A stretch of 64,000 nt of DNA from Fen-1254 sp963778945. Its GTDB lineage: Bacteria; Bacteroidota; Ignavibacteria; UBA10030. Position 1 is the first letter of the stretch. Each line of letters starts with the position of its first letter. Shown one piece after another: positions 39,750 through 49,770 of the stretch. Location of the stretch: positions 1-64,000 of the forward strand of contig CAVZWL010000012.1 in assembly GCA_963778945.1 (NCBI GenBank). The letters run 5' to 3'. The notes beneath the pieces are model-generated. The model was not told the origin of the DNA. It searched no databases and was given only the letters and a program-made list of their open reading frames with translations. Position numbers and translations under genes: made by a program.

Positions 39750-40848
39750 AACTTATCGACCGTTATATCATCCGCCAATTCCTCATTTCGTGGATGTTCG
39801 GAATCCTCGCCTTTCCTGATTATTTTTATCATCATCGATATGATGGAAAAACTGGACGACTTTATAGTGGCAAATGCTCCATCGGCCGTAATCTTTCAGT
39901 ATTATCTCGCCTACTCTCCCGAGATCATCAAGCTTATGATCCCTGTTGCGGTGCTTCTTGCTGCGCTGTTTGTCGTGGGACGGCTTTCATCGCAAAACGA
40001 ATTGGCCGCAATGAAAGCAAGCGGCATAAGCCTGTATCGTATTCTTGCGCCTTTTATGATCGTTGCATTGGTGATCAGTCTTCTTTCGATTTATGTCAAC
40101 GGATGGCTCGTGCCGTATGCCAACCAGAAAAAATTCTACATCGAACGAACACATCTCAATCGGGGATACCAGCCCTCCGTAAAATTCAATCTGTTTTTTC
40201 AAGTCCGGTGCGACAGAAGTTATTTCAGTCAATTATTACGATACACAAACACAGATCGCCAACAGAGTCAGCATGCAGGATTTTTCCCCGAAGGATGAGA
40301 CAAAACTCGTTAAACGCTTCGATGCGATGCAAATGCGATGGAGAACGGATGCACAGAAACATCCGACAGGTGCATGGGTTCTTCTGCGCGGGACCTACCG
40401 CCAATTTACGGATACGGGACAGACATTGACATCATTCAACGAGCTTCCGTTCGACGAACTTTCCCTTACTCCGGAGGATATCGAAAAAAAACAGCGCACG
40501 CCCGACGAGATGAATTATACGGATCTGAGGGAGTTTATTCAAAACCAGATGAAAGCCGGACAGGATATTTCCCGCTGGCTGGTGGAATACCATATGAAAA
40601 TCGCATTCCCCTTTGCGAGCGTTATTATGGTGCTCTTTGCGGTTCCGTTCGCCTCGGCGCGGCCGCGCACGGGCGCCGCCCTCGGCTTCGGTATTGCCAC
40701 CGCTGTCACGTTCCTTTATCTTGGATTCATGAAGGCAAGCCAGGTCTTCGGTTACAACGGCGATCTTGATCCCTTCATTACCGCCTGGATGGCAAACTTT
40801 ATTTTCTTTGCGGCCGGAATTATAAACCTCTTCCGGGTTCAAAAATAA
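39746..40848 (+). CDS. lptG: LptF/LptG-type permease, second copy, two frameshifts
   Basis: This is the second YjgP/YjgQ permease, about 367 residues. It starts 'MKLIDRYIIRQFLISWMFG'. After an extra C at about 39815 come 'IPVAVLLAALFVVGRLSSQN' and 'ELAAMKASGISLYRILAPFM'. After a slip in a T run at about 40196 come 'SGATEVISVNYYDTQTQIAN', 'DLREFIQNQMKAGQDISRWL' and 'YHMKIAFPFASVIMVLFAVP'. The pair would form the heterodimeric membrane part of the LPS export pump. The coupling to the first permease (ATGA overlap) supports this. No lptB or lptC lies in the window. Confidence 0.85.
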
Positions 40849-40864
40849 TTATACTGCCTCCTGC

Positions 40865-41008
40865 TTAGGCCGCTCTCTTCTTTACCTCTGAATGAATTTC
40901 ACCCATCATCTCTTCCACGTCATCATCCCAGTGATGAATGGAATCAAAGAACCGAATCAGCAAGAACAGTAAAAGACAATAGCCGATGACAATTGCAAGA
41001 TAGACCAT
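40865..41008 (-). CDS. 47-residue single-span membrane protein
   Basis: A short frame with a very strong ribosome site (AAAGGAG, 6 bases before the ATG) reads MVYLAIVIGYCLLLFLLIRF, then an acidic segment 'HHWDDDVEEMMGEIHSEV' and a basic end. It has one membrane helix and a charged cytosolic tail. It is convergent with the second permease. I do not recognise a family, but the ribosome site and amphipathic tail argue for a real small protein. Confidence 0.65.
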   Translation of the reverse strand: MVYLAIVIGYCLLLFLLIRFFDSIHHWDDDVEEMMGEIHSEVKKRAA

Positions 41009-41190
41009 ATTTTCTCCTTTCGGTCATTCTACCGTATAGATCATACAACAATTATGCCATGGGAAAAGATTCAATACAGTGGCTTACGCTATGAACTGTA
41101 AATCATGTGTTTTCTTCACAAGTTTTAATTTTTCCTGCAGAAATAGAATGATCGAGTCAGGATCCCAAAGTCAGCGAGAGAGAAAGAACA

Positions 41191-41222
41191 TAAAAAAGCC
41201 CCGCCAATTCGCAGCGAGGCTT
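41191..41222 (-). terminator. Rho-independent terminator
   Basis: On the minus strand, AAAGCCTCGC, a loop, then GCGGGGCTTTTTT forms a G/C-rich hairpin followed by a T run. It is 28 bases after the stop of the coiled-coil protein gene, on the same strand. Confidence 0.8.
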
Positions 41223-41249
41223 TGAAACCGCATTCCTGAGCGGTAAGTG

Positions 41250-42542
41250 TTATGCAATTTGATCAGGTGAAGCGGGTTTTTTCAGCGTGAGTTTTTTCCT
41301 TCGCATAAAGAGAACCAATCCGGCGAGAACTACGAGAACCACGACTGCGCCGATAGAGAGCCACAGAAACGATCCCGGTTTGACGGCAGCTCTCCACTCC
41401 ACAATTTTTTCATCGATATTTTTCTTCTGGTCGGGAGTGATTTTCTGTGCATCAACAAGAGAAACCATCCACGGGCTTAATTCAGGCGTCCAGACGTTCT
41501 CATCAAAATTTTTAAAGAACGTATAACGCGCTTCCTGGGCCTGTCCCCCCTCATTCTTGATTTGTGCTTCGATAAAAGCAATGAAGTTCTCAGAAAATTC
41601 GTTTCCGTTCGTAAACTCTTTAATCCATATTTCTTTTTCTTTAAAAAGCGTATTGAGCGAACGCCATGTAGCGGCATCCACCTTACTCGACCATTGCTTG
41701 AGCATTGAGTCTACAAGCGCAACATCGTTCTTTTTTTGCTTGCCCGGGTACAAGCCTGCAAGCTTTGGGCCGATGCCGGTCCATTGCGTTCGGAACTGCT
41801 GCTGCTGCTTTATAATAGAGGCCATGTCGCTCTGCTTTAAAGTCGTTGCTTCTATGAATGACAGATTATCCTGCAGCGATCGTTTAATATTGGCGAATAT
41901 TCCGTGGTGTTCTACTTTGCCGAGAAGCCCCTGCCGCTCAACATCTTTCATATCCGCGACATTTTTATCGTACTGTAAGAACAGGCTGTCGACAAGAGAA
42001 AATATAAGAGCGTCGCGTTCCGCAAGTCCCGCCCGCAATTGGACAATTTGGCGGCGGAGAGAATCGATCGGTGTCATAGCGGAAAAAGCGTCGCCTGTCA
42101 GCTTCTGCACATTTTGCGAAAGCCGTTGGACATCGGCCAGTATTTTTCCATTCTGCTCGTTCAGCTTTCCGATCTGCTCGGAGAGTTCCTTGATCTTCGC
42201 TTCCAATTCCGCGATATGCGTCACCTGTGTTTCGATAATTCCAAGATCCCGCTGACGTACAAGCAGTCTCCCATGCAAATCAGAGATCGTGGTCAGGTAA
42301 TTGTCCGGATACAGGGAATTATCCAATAATTCTTTGTGCTCTTTGAATTCCTTCTCGGTAGCGTCAAGAATGTTGCTGATCTCTGCACACTCCTGAGCTG
42401 TGGTTGCAGTCTCAATCGATTTTGTGATAGATTTGACCGTATTCTGAAATTTCTCAACTGTTGCATAATCGGATTTCTGCTGGGCGCTCAGCGGCAGAAT
42501 GGCAAGGAAACTAACGATCATCGAAGCGATAACGGTTTTCAT
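41250..42542 (-). CDS. Exported coiled-coil protein with C-terminal membrane anchor
   Basis: The 430-residue protein starts with a signal peptide (MKTVIASMIVSFLAILPLSAQQ). It is followed by a long helical, heptad-rich region (about 85-150, 'IAELEAKIKELSEQIGKLNEQNGKI'), a middle helical domain, and one membrane segment near the end (about 395-415, 'LWLSIGAVVVLVVLAGLVLF') with basic residues after it. It is thus anchored in the inner membrane with its body in the periplasm. No family is recognised. Its start overlaps the lipoprotein gene before it (ATGA), so the two are co-translated and probably act together in the envelope. Confidence 0.75.
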   Translation of the reverse strand: MKTVIASMIVSFLAILPLSAQQKSDYATVEKFQNTVKSITKSIETATTAQECAEISNILDATEKEFKEHKELLDNSLYPDNYLTTISDLHGRLLVRQRDLGIIETQVTHIAELEAKIKELSEQIGKLNEQNGKILADVQRLSQNVQKLTGDAFSAMTPIDSLRRQIVQLRAGLAERDALIFSLVDSLFLQYDKNVADMKDVERQGLLGKVEHHGIFANIKRSLQDNLSFIEATTLKQSDMASIIKQQQQFRTQWTGIGPKLAGLYPGKQKKNDVALVDSMLKQWSSKVDAATWRSLNTLFKEKEIWIKEFTNGNEFSENFIAFIEAQIKNEGGQAQEARYTFFKNFDENVWTPELSPWMVSLVDAQKITPDQKKNIDEKIVEWRAAVKPGSFLWLSIGAVVVLVVLAGLVLFMRRKKLTLKKPASPDQIA

Positions 42543-43003
42543 TTTTTTGCTCCTTCGTGTATGCCTTCTTTGTTCAACAGCAGCGCTGGATCATTTCCAT
42601 TCTCATTGACTAATTGTATATACGGCGCTCGTTGGTTAAAAGCGGGCGATTCAAGTCCCTGTTCTTTTATCGGAATGACCTTCTTCAATTGAAGGCTTCC
42701 TTCAGCATCTTCAAAAACATACACATTTTTAAATTTTGGCGCTGTGATGTAATAATATCCCTCTACATCCCGGATAACCCGCAGTAATGTTTTGATGGCG
42801 CTTGAGTCTTTAAACTCTGCAAAAGAAAGAGCTTTCACGTTTACGGAGAAACAGTGGCGGGCGTCTTGAATGACTTCCTTATCGCTCACTTTGAGTGCAG
42901 ATTCTACAGGCCAGGAAAAATCACCCGGCTTGAGGGTCAGAGTATTGCATCCTGCTAAAAGGACAGCAAACAGTGAAAGAATCGCTCGAAAAACGTTTTT
43001 CAT
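42539..43003 (-). CDS. Lipoprotein of unknown function
   Basis: The ATG at 43003 has a strong GGAGG site 5 bases before it, better than the longer frame start at 43087. The first 18 residues form a lipoprotein signal ending in the lipobox 'LLAGC' (Cys at 19). The mature part of about 135 residues is a small mixed domain: 'CFSVNVKALSFAEFKDSSAI', 'VEGYYYITAPKFKNVYVFED' and 'LQLKKVIPIKEQGL'. I do not recognise the family. It overlaps the coiled-coil protein gene by 4 bases. Confidence 0.75.
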   Translation of the reverse strand: MKNVFRAILSLFAVLLAGCNTLTLKPGDFSWPVESALKVSDKEVIQDARHCFSVNVKALSFAEFKDSSAIKTLLRVIRDVEGYYYITAPKFKNVYVFEDAEGSLQLKKVIPIKEQGLESPAFNQRAPYIQLVNENGNDPALLLNKEGIHEGAKK

Positions 43004-43160
43004 AGAACCTCCGGTTTCTGGATTGGCAAATGATTGCGGTAAATCAGATGCCGTAATGTAGAAAAGAAACGAATCTGATTCAAGCATCGATCATCGAAAT
43101 CGCATTTATATTGATTTATTTTCTATGATTTTAACCGAAAAACCCATAAACCTCCATTTC

Positions 43161-43189
43161 TTGACACCCCTTTTAAAAATGGTTATATT
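43161..43189 (+). promoter_or_regulatory. Promoter of clpC
   Basis: TTGACA (43161-43166), exactly 17 bases, then TATATT (43184-43189), a near-consensus sigma70 promoter. It lies 79 bases before the clpC start, leaving a leader of about 70 bases. A similar arrangement occurs at 50813. Confidence 0.75.
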
Positions 43190-43268
43190 AAAAAGAAACT
43201 TTCACGGAGCGGTATCCGTTTAACATTAAAGTGAAAATTTTCAAATTCTATATTAGCTAAGGAACACG

Positions 43269-45786
43269 ATGGAAGGCAATTTTTCAAATAGGGTTCAAGA
43301 CGTCATCCGGCTAAGCCGGGAGGAAGCTCTTCGGCTCGGCCACGATTATATAGGAACAGAACATCTGCTTCTTGGGATTATTCGCGAAGGCGAAGGCATT
43401 GCAGTAAAAATTCTCCGAAATCTCAATGTCGATCTTTATAAGCTTAAAAAAGCCATAGAAGATACCGTTCGGACTTCAGGCGGAACATTAACTATCGGCA
43501 ATATCCCATTGACAAAGCAAGCGGAAAAGGTTTTAAAAATTACATACCTCGAAGCTAAATTGTATAAATCCGATGTTATCGGAACAGAGCATCTGCTTCT
43601 TTCCCTTTTGCGGGATGACGACAATATAGCGGCTCAAATTCTGCACCAATTCAATGTCCATTACGATATTGTGCGCAATGAGCTGGATAATATCATTTCC
43701 GGAAAACCCTCCGGAGCTGCTGCCCCGCAGCAGACCGCCCATTCGCAGCAGGAAAAGAAGCAGGACCGGTCGAAGACTCCTGTGCTCGATAATTTCGGAC
43801 GCGATCTGACTAAACTTGCGATGGAAGATAAACTCGATCCTATCGTCGGACGTGAAAAAGAAATCGAGCGGGTTGCACAGGTACTCAGCCGGAGAAAGAA
43901 AAACAACCCTGTTCTCATCGGTGAACCTGGAGTGGGGAAATCCGCCATTGCAGAGGGACTTGCCATCAGGATAGTACAAAAGAAAGTCTCGCGCGTGCTC
44001 CATGAGAAACGCGTTGTTACGCTCGACCTGGCGGCGCTTGTTGCCGGAACGAAATACCGCGGCCAATTCGAAGAACGCATGAAAGCCGTTATGAACGAAC
44101 TGGAAAAAGCAAAAGACGTTATTTTGTTCATCGATGAACTCCATACGATCGTCGGCGCCGGCGGGGCAAGCGGCTCCCTCGATGCTTCGAATATGTTCAA
44201 ACCTGCGCTTGCGCGGGGAGACCTGCAATGCATCGGTGCAACGACGCTGGATGAATACCGCCAGTATATTGAAAAAGACGGAGCACTCGACCGGCGGTTT
44301 CAGAAGATCATGGTCGATGCCACTTCGGTCGATGAAACGATAAAAATTCTGCAGAACATAAAATCGAAATACGAAGAGCATCACAGCGTTCTCTATGACG
44401 ATGAAGCGCTCGATGCGGCAGTACGGCTGAGCGATCGTTATATCACGGACCGGTTTCTGCCGGACAAAGCAATCGACGTTATGGATGAAGCCGGTTCGCG
44501 CGTTCACCTGGCGAATATCAAAGTACCGAAAGAAGTACTGCAGCTTGAGGAAGAGATAGAAAAAATACGCCAATCGAAAAATCAAGTCGTCAAGAATCAG
44601 AATTTTGAAGAAGCTGCGCGTTTGAGAGACCTGGAGAAGAAGCTCCTCAGCGATCTGGAGGCTGCAAAACGCGAATGGGACCTCAAGGAGGCGCATACTA
44701 TTTACGATGTAACGGAAGACGATTGCGCAGCGGTCGTTTCTATGATGACGAATATTCCTGTGCAAAAGGTCGCCCAGAGCGAATCGGAGAAATTGCTCAA
44801 GATGGAAGAAGTCCTAAGAACGGTCATTATCGGACAGGATGAGGCGATTTCGAAATTAACCAAAGCAATACGCCGCGCCCGTGCCGGATTGAAAGATCCA
44901 AAACGCCCTATCGGTTCTTTTATTTTTCTCGGCCCCACAGGCGTTGGAAAAACGGAAATGGCAAAAGCTCTGGCACGGTACCTTTTCGATTCCGAAGATG
45001 CACTTGTACCGGATCGATATGAGCGAGTACATGGAAAAATTCTCTGTGTCCCGTCTTGTCGGCGCGCCTCCGGGCTACGTGGGATATGAAGAAGGAGGAC
45101 AGTTGACGGAAAAAGTCCGGCGGAAACCGTATTCCGTCGTTCTCCTGGACGAAATCGAAAAAGCGCATCCCGATGTTTTCAATATTCTGCTTCAGGTGCT
45201 GGATGACGGACTTCTGACCGACAGCAACGGACGCCGTGTAGACTTTAAAAATACCATTTTGATTATGACATCGAATGTCGGTTCGAGAGATATAAAAGCC
45301 GGCGGCGGATTGGGATTCGGGATGGACACGCATGGCGATAAATACAAATCCATGAAGTCCGGCATAGAAGATGCATTGAAGCGTGTCTTCAATCCTGAAT
45401 TTCTCAATCGTGTGGACGATACGCTTATTTTCCATCAGCTCGAGCGGGATCATATTATTCAGATTATTGAGATCACGGCGAAAGAACTTTTCAAACGAAT
45501 GAATTCCATGGGCATTTCGATCGAACTCACGCGCGATGTAAAAGAATTCCTTGCAGATAAAGGATTCGATCCGTCCTTCGGAGCTCGTCCTCTGCGCCGT
45601 GCGGTTATGAAGTACGTCGAAGATCCGCTCGCTGAGGAAATCCTCAAAGGAACATTCATGAGCGGTTCCGTTGTCGTCGCACATCTCAATAAGGAAAAGG
45701 AAGAAGTTTACTTTGTCAACGCCTTACAGGAACAACACGACGAACCGCTGAATGAACCGACCGGCGAAGTCAATGGCGTGAATTAA
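43269..45786 (+). CDS. clpC: ATP-dependent Clp protease ATP-binding subunit ClpC, one frameshift
   Basis: ClpC is the Hsp100 unfoldase that feeds substrates to ClpP. The product of about 838 residues has two N-terminal Clp-N repeats ('YIGTEHLLLGIIREGEGIAV' and 'VIGTEHLLLSLLRDDDNIAA') and NBD1 with Walker A 'GEPGVGKSAIAEGL' and 'VILFIDELHTIVGAG'. A UVR motif follows ('NFEEAARLRDLEKKL'), then NBD2 with 'LGPTGVGKTEMAKALARYLF' and 'LLDEIEKAHPDVFNILLQVL'. A surplus base at about 45010 in 'GTACCGG' splits NBD2. The linker and UVR motif separate ClpC from ClpB. It has its own promoter and terminator, so it is monocistronic. clpP is not in the window. Confidence 0.93.
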
Positions 45787-45808
45787 AAAACCATCTTTAT
45801 CGCTCAAG

Positions 45809-45850
45809 AATCCCTCATGAAAGAAAATTGATGAGGGATTTTTTTATTTT
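45809..45850 (+). terminator. Rho-independent terminator after clpC
   Basis: 'aatccctcat' and 'atgagggatt' form a perfect 10-base stem around a 12-base loop, followed by seven T residues. It is 23 bases after the clpC stop. Confidence 0.92.
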
Positions 45851-45892
45851 CATGAAGCATCTCACGTCTCTCTGCAAAACCGGCGGAGCGCC

Positions 45893-46495
45893 ATGTCTCA
45901 GACTTCAGCAAAAACATTTATCCTGTTCTATAAGCCATTCGGGGTACTCTCACAGTTCACGAATCAAGCAGGATACCGGTCATTGAGGGAATTCGGCCCT
46001 TTTCCTCTGGATGTTTATCCGGTCGGAAGGCTCGACGCTGACAGTGAGGGTTTGCTGCTGCTTACAAACGACAATCGTATAAAACACCGGCTCCTGGATC
46101 CTTCATTTGAACACCCTAGAACATATTGGGTCCAAATCGAAGGAATTCCGACAGAAGAAGCGCTGCAAAGACTGCGAAACGGAGTCGATATCGAGAACAG
46201 CCGGACAAAGCCGGCTGAGGCAAAAATTCTCATACCGCCTCCTGTTGTTCCGCCTCGACTGAAACCTATCCGCTTTCGAAAAAATATACCCACGGCATGG
46301 ATTGAATTGACACTTCGTGAAGGACGGAACAGGCAGGTACGCAAGATGACTGCAGCGGTCGGTTTCCCAACATTACGTCTTCTTCGAGTCGCTATCAGTT
46401 TCCTAAAAATCGACGGTCTCAAGCCGGGTGAATTCCGTATGTTAACGCCGGATGAGATAAATAAATTGACGGATATTGTGATTCGTCATGTTTAA
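45893..46495 (+). CDS. Pseudouridine synthase, RluE-like
   Basis: The 200-residue protein has the RsuA/RluB/E/F catalytic fold without an S4 domain. It starts 'FILFYKPFGVLSQFTNQAG'. The catalytic Asp is in 'YPVGRLDADSEGLLLLTND', and 'LTLREGRNRQVRKMTAAVGF' and 'PTLRLLRVAIS' complete the family pattern. RluE modifies U2457 of 23S rRNA in E. coli, and lack of an S4 domain plus size fits it best, but RluF-like activity cannot be excluded. It stands alone on the plus strand after the clpC terminator. Confidence 0.88.
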   Translation: MSQTSAKTFILFYKPFGVLSQFTNQAGYRSLREFGPFPLDVYPVGRLDADSEGLLLLTNDNRIKHRLLDPSFEHPRTYWVQIEGIPTEEALQRLRNGVDIENSRTKPAEAKILIPPPVVPPRLKPIRFRKNIPTAWIELTLREGRNRQVRKMTAAVGFPTLRLLRVAISFLKIDGLKPGEFRMLTPDEINKLTDIVIRHV

Positions 46496-46570
46496 TGCGT
46501 CGTTTATTTTATCCGCTCTCTTCGTTTATTGATCTCATGAATTTCTCTTGACAATTTTCGGCAAAGGGTT

Positions 46571-46676
46571 GACTGCTTCCTGAACTCAGAACTAAGCACG
46601 ACGCACTACGAACATTATATTTGTTATCAATCATTCACCTTTTACTCTTTACCATTTATCATTTTATTCTCATCTC
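46571..46676. repeat. Low-complexity intergenic tract
   Basis: Short words repeat irregularly: 'gaactcagaactaagcacga', then 'cattcaccttttactcttta', then 'ccatttatcattttattctc'. The first part resembles, on the opposite strand, the tract at 56905-56935. No coding signal is seen. Confidence 0.6.
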
Positions 46677-48272
46677 TTACCGCAGCAGCACCATAGCTTT
46701 AGATATAGTCGACCCTTGAAAAGTCATTCTGTAAAAATAAGTGCCGGATGAGACATTACGGGAGTTCCAAACCGCCACATGATCGCCTGCATACAAATGA
46801 TCGTTTACAAGAATTGCAATGCGGCTGCCCTTTATATCAAAAATCTCGACGAGAACATGCCCGGCCGCCGGAATATGGAACTGGATGGATGTGGAAGGAT
46901 TGAACGGATTGGGAAAATTCTGTTGAAGCGCGAAAACATCCGGCCGGTTCAGGCTCGGCTTCGGCTTAGAAACCGCCGTTGAATCGTAAGTGTACGGTTG
47001 ATTCACCATATGGTACTGATCTTCTCCGGCCTCCTGAAGATACGGCGTCCGTATCGGTGTTCGAGGAAAATCACTGAGAACGCTCCGAGTAGCCGTTCCG
47101 TCGATTTTCCATTCGTAGACCGGAATATCAGCGGGATTTAAATATTTGGACAAATTGCGTTCTTTTGCCAAATGGAAAAGCCCGAAATTCCCGGGTTCGT
47201 GCCCTGCAAGGTATGTCCCTATGATATCCACATGAAATGAATTTTTTCCGAACATTATAATATTGGTAAGGATATCGTCCCCGTAGCCGTTCACAGGCCC
47301 GGAGACAAACGGCCCTTCACGTCCGAACACTCCCTCCACGATATTGATAAGAGGCTTGAGCGCGGCGTTGTTATCCAGACAGCGCGAAGCCCATGTTTCC
47401 ATCCAGATACCGCCGCTTCCGTCTCCCGGAATATCCCAGCGCGGAATACCTGCGTCTCTATGGCGGATATAATTGTCTTTGATTGCAGCAAAAGCGTCAG
47501 GGACTATCTCCTGAGGATCAACACCGGTCATTATCGTGTTCCATGCTGTACAATGGGCAACGTAGGGGCGCGCGATTGTTCCCTGGAGGTTCTTGGCGCA
47601 CAGAGTCATACCCATTAAATGGGACTTAAATTTCGAAATATTAATGAGGCATGAATTTTCTGAATTGACCGGCCAGAGGTAGGGAATCCTTTTAAACCAT
47701 ATTCCATCCGTCACATCAACTCATTGAACGTCCGTGCTGCTGATCGCTCCGATGCCTGCATAGAGATTTTTCAGATTGATATTGGTCCGGGCCGCCAGTT
47801 CTCCATAAAGCTCTCCGTCAACTGAATCGGGTCCGTTATAATTGGCTTCCCGAATGAAAATATTGCTCGACGGTATTGAAAGCTCGTTGAGCCGTCCGAT
47901 CATTCCTTCGACAAAATTCGGATCCGTATATATGCCCATAGTTTCTTCGATAGGAGTTTGATCCCACGACCACCATGTTATATTCGGCTTAATAACCACA
48001 TTTGTGGCGGCGGGCAATCCGGAACCCCCTTCGGTTGCTGCATGAAACAGTGTAGTGCTCAATTGCTGTCCAACTTCCTTTATTGCAGATGCGTCTGTCT
48101 TTGAATCGACATTGGTGCGAAGGATAAAGACAGCATCGGGATTATTTTCGATAAACTCATTGAGCGCAAAATATGGAGTGGAAAGGCTCGATTGCAAAAT
48201 ACCCCGCAAATCAAGCATCAGAGCACCGCTCATCATGGAAAGTTTGCCGAGAAATTCACGACGACTATGCAT
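46677..48272 (-). CDS. DUF362 protein with Tat-like signal and type IX sorting tail, one frameshift
   Basis: The two frames join at about 47718 into about 531 residues. The N-terminus has a twin-arginine-like signal ('RREFLGKLSMMSGALML'). A DUF362-type body follows: 'VVIKPNITWWSWDQTPIEE', 'INISKFKSHLMGMTLCAKNL', 'DIIGTYLAGHEPGNFGLFHL'. The last ~75 residues are a T9SS sorting domain ('FALQQNFPNPFNPSTSIQFH', 'ILVNDHLYAGDHVAVWN', 'VSSGTYFYRMTFQG'). DUF362 proteins often bind Fe-S clusters, but no obvious cluster-binding Cys series is visible here. Tat export followed by T9SS to the surface is unusual and worth checking. Confidence 0.85.
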
Positions 48273-48683
48273 ACAGAGACCAAATCATGAATGGACTATT
48301 TTTTTGGTAAATTCCGTCGAGGAATTGCTTCACGATGACGCAAACAATCATACCTGATTTGAAGCAATTCTCCTTTCATCGGCCTACAAGCTTTGTGTAA
48401 TTCAATTCGTTAAGTGAATGAGTCAATAAAACGATTTTTTATCGGCTAATCAAGGAGAAGTGAAAAACAGTGAATGGTAAATGGATAAAAGTCCGCATTA
48501 TGGCATATGCTGAGTTCAATCGGTGCCGCCGGGCGGAGGGCGCTGCAATTTTACGTTCTTTGGCTGCTGGGCTTACGAATCGTTTTGTTCGTTCGTTACT
48601 TCTGAATCCTTACTTCTGTCTTCTTTTTCCATTCCCCATTTTTGCATCTCTGCCGAAGGCTCTTTACATTGCAACACACGTCA
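48273..48683. other. Gap without supported gene
   Basis: A divergent promoter region of about 400 bases. A short plus-strand frame at 48470-48727 has no protein-like features and overlaps the start of the glycosylase. 'cagtgaatggtaaatggata' near 48467 resembles the low-complexity words seen elsewhere. Confidence 0.45.
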
Positions 48684-49595
48684 ATGATAACTACGGTTTT
48701 ACATATTCCGGTACCGCAAAAATTTAATTTCCAGCGCACCGTATTCAGTCACGGCTGGTGTGCGCTCCCGCCGTTTTCTACGAGCGAAGACCGGACGGTT
48801 TTAACCCGCATCGTACGGCTGATAGACAGAACGATTGTGAAAATCGACATCCGATCGCAGAATCGAGTCGAATTAACAGTGGAAGCACATGCGGCAAAGA
48901 GCTTGAGCAAAGCTCAGAAAGCGGATCTGAAGACACAAATTGCTTCTTGCATGCGCTTGAATGAAGATTTCGTCGAATTTTATAGATTTATCAAACCATC
49001 ACCGCAATACCGATGGATTTTGAAAGCCGGCGCCGGCAGGCTGCTCCGCGCACCGACACTTTTCGAAGATATCGTTAAGATGATCTGCACGACAAATTGC
49101 AGCTGGGCGCTGACGGAAATTATGACCGGTAATTTAACGAAAATTTTCGGCCAGGAATTTGACGGGACTGCTTATACTTTTCCGGAACCCGAGACAATAG
49201 CCGGAAGCACGGAATCTTTCTTGCGAAAACATATCCGCGCCGGATACCGCTCTCCGTATATTCTGGAATTCGCAGAACGCGCAGCGGACAAAACGCTCGA
49301 TGTGGAGTCCTGGCGCCGCGAGCCGCTGCCGACCGAAGAGTTATTCAAACGCCTGCGTTCGATCAAGGGAATCGGCGAATATGCAGCGGGTAATCTTTTA
49401 CGGCTCCTCGGGCATTACGACCGCCTTGGATTGGATTCATGGGTGCGCGGAAAATATTACGAACTGCACCATGCCGGAAGAAAGGTCAGCGATTCGACAA
49501 TTGAGAAGCATTACTCATCATTCGGCATGTGGCGCGGATTGGTTTTCTGGCTCGAAATGACGCAGCATTGGTTTAAAGATAAGTTTCCGTTTTGA
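48684..49595 (+). CDS. HhH-GPD DNA glycosylase (3-methyladenine/AlkA-like)
   Basis: From the Met at 48684 the product has 303 residues. The N-terminal part ('VFSHGWCALPPF') resembles the beta-rich domain of AlkA-like enzymes, and the C-terminal part is a helix-hairpin-helix glycosylase. The HhH is 'LRSIKGIGEYAAGNLLRLLG', followed by 'HYDRLGLDSWVRGKYY', whose Asp is the expected catalytic residue. It lacks the four-Cys iron-sulfur loop of EndoIII/MutY. It probably removes alkylated bases. A longer start at 48642 is possible, as no strong ribosome site decides. Confidence 0.85.
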   Translation: MITTVLHIPVPQKFNFQRTVFSHGWCALPPFSTSEDRTVLTRIVRLIDRTIVKIDIRSQNRVELTVEAHAAKSLSKAQKADLKTQIASCMRLNEDFVEFYRFIKPSPQYRWILKAGAGRLLRAPTLFEDIVKMICTTNCSWALTEIMTGNLTKIFGQEFDGTAYTFPEPETIAGSTESFLRKHIRAGYRSPYILEFAERAADKTLDVESWRREPLPTEELFKRLRSIKGIGEYAAGNLLRLLGHYDRLGLDSWVRGKYYELHHAGRKVSDSTIEKHYSSFGMWRGLVFWLEMTQHWFKDKFPF

Positions 49596-49707
49596 AATAT
49601 TGAAAGTTCTGCAGCACACAAAAGCTGGATTTGTTCTTGAGTTATTCGGTTCTTCCGTTGAATGGTTTTCGCATGACTCAAGAGGAAGGAAAAATGCTAT
49701 TTTTCAT

Positions 49708-49750
49708 AAAGCAAAACCCCTTAGACGAACCACAATAAGGAGCTTTGCTT
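49708..49750. terminator. Bidirectional hairpin between convergent genes
   Basis: 'aagcaaaaccccttag' and 'taaggagctttgctt' pair around a 12-base loop. It lies between the end of the glycosylase (plus) and the end of the lipoprotein gene (minus). There is no T run, so termination is inferred from position and symmetry. Confidence 0.55.
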
Positions 49751-49770
49751 CACTACTTGAAAAACTTATG

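Noticed and set aside
43533..44765. 410-codon minus-strand ORF opposite clpC
   Set aside because: It is antisense to an unmistakable ClpC sequence; composition is Phe/Arg-rich and not protein-like.
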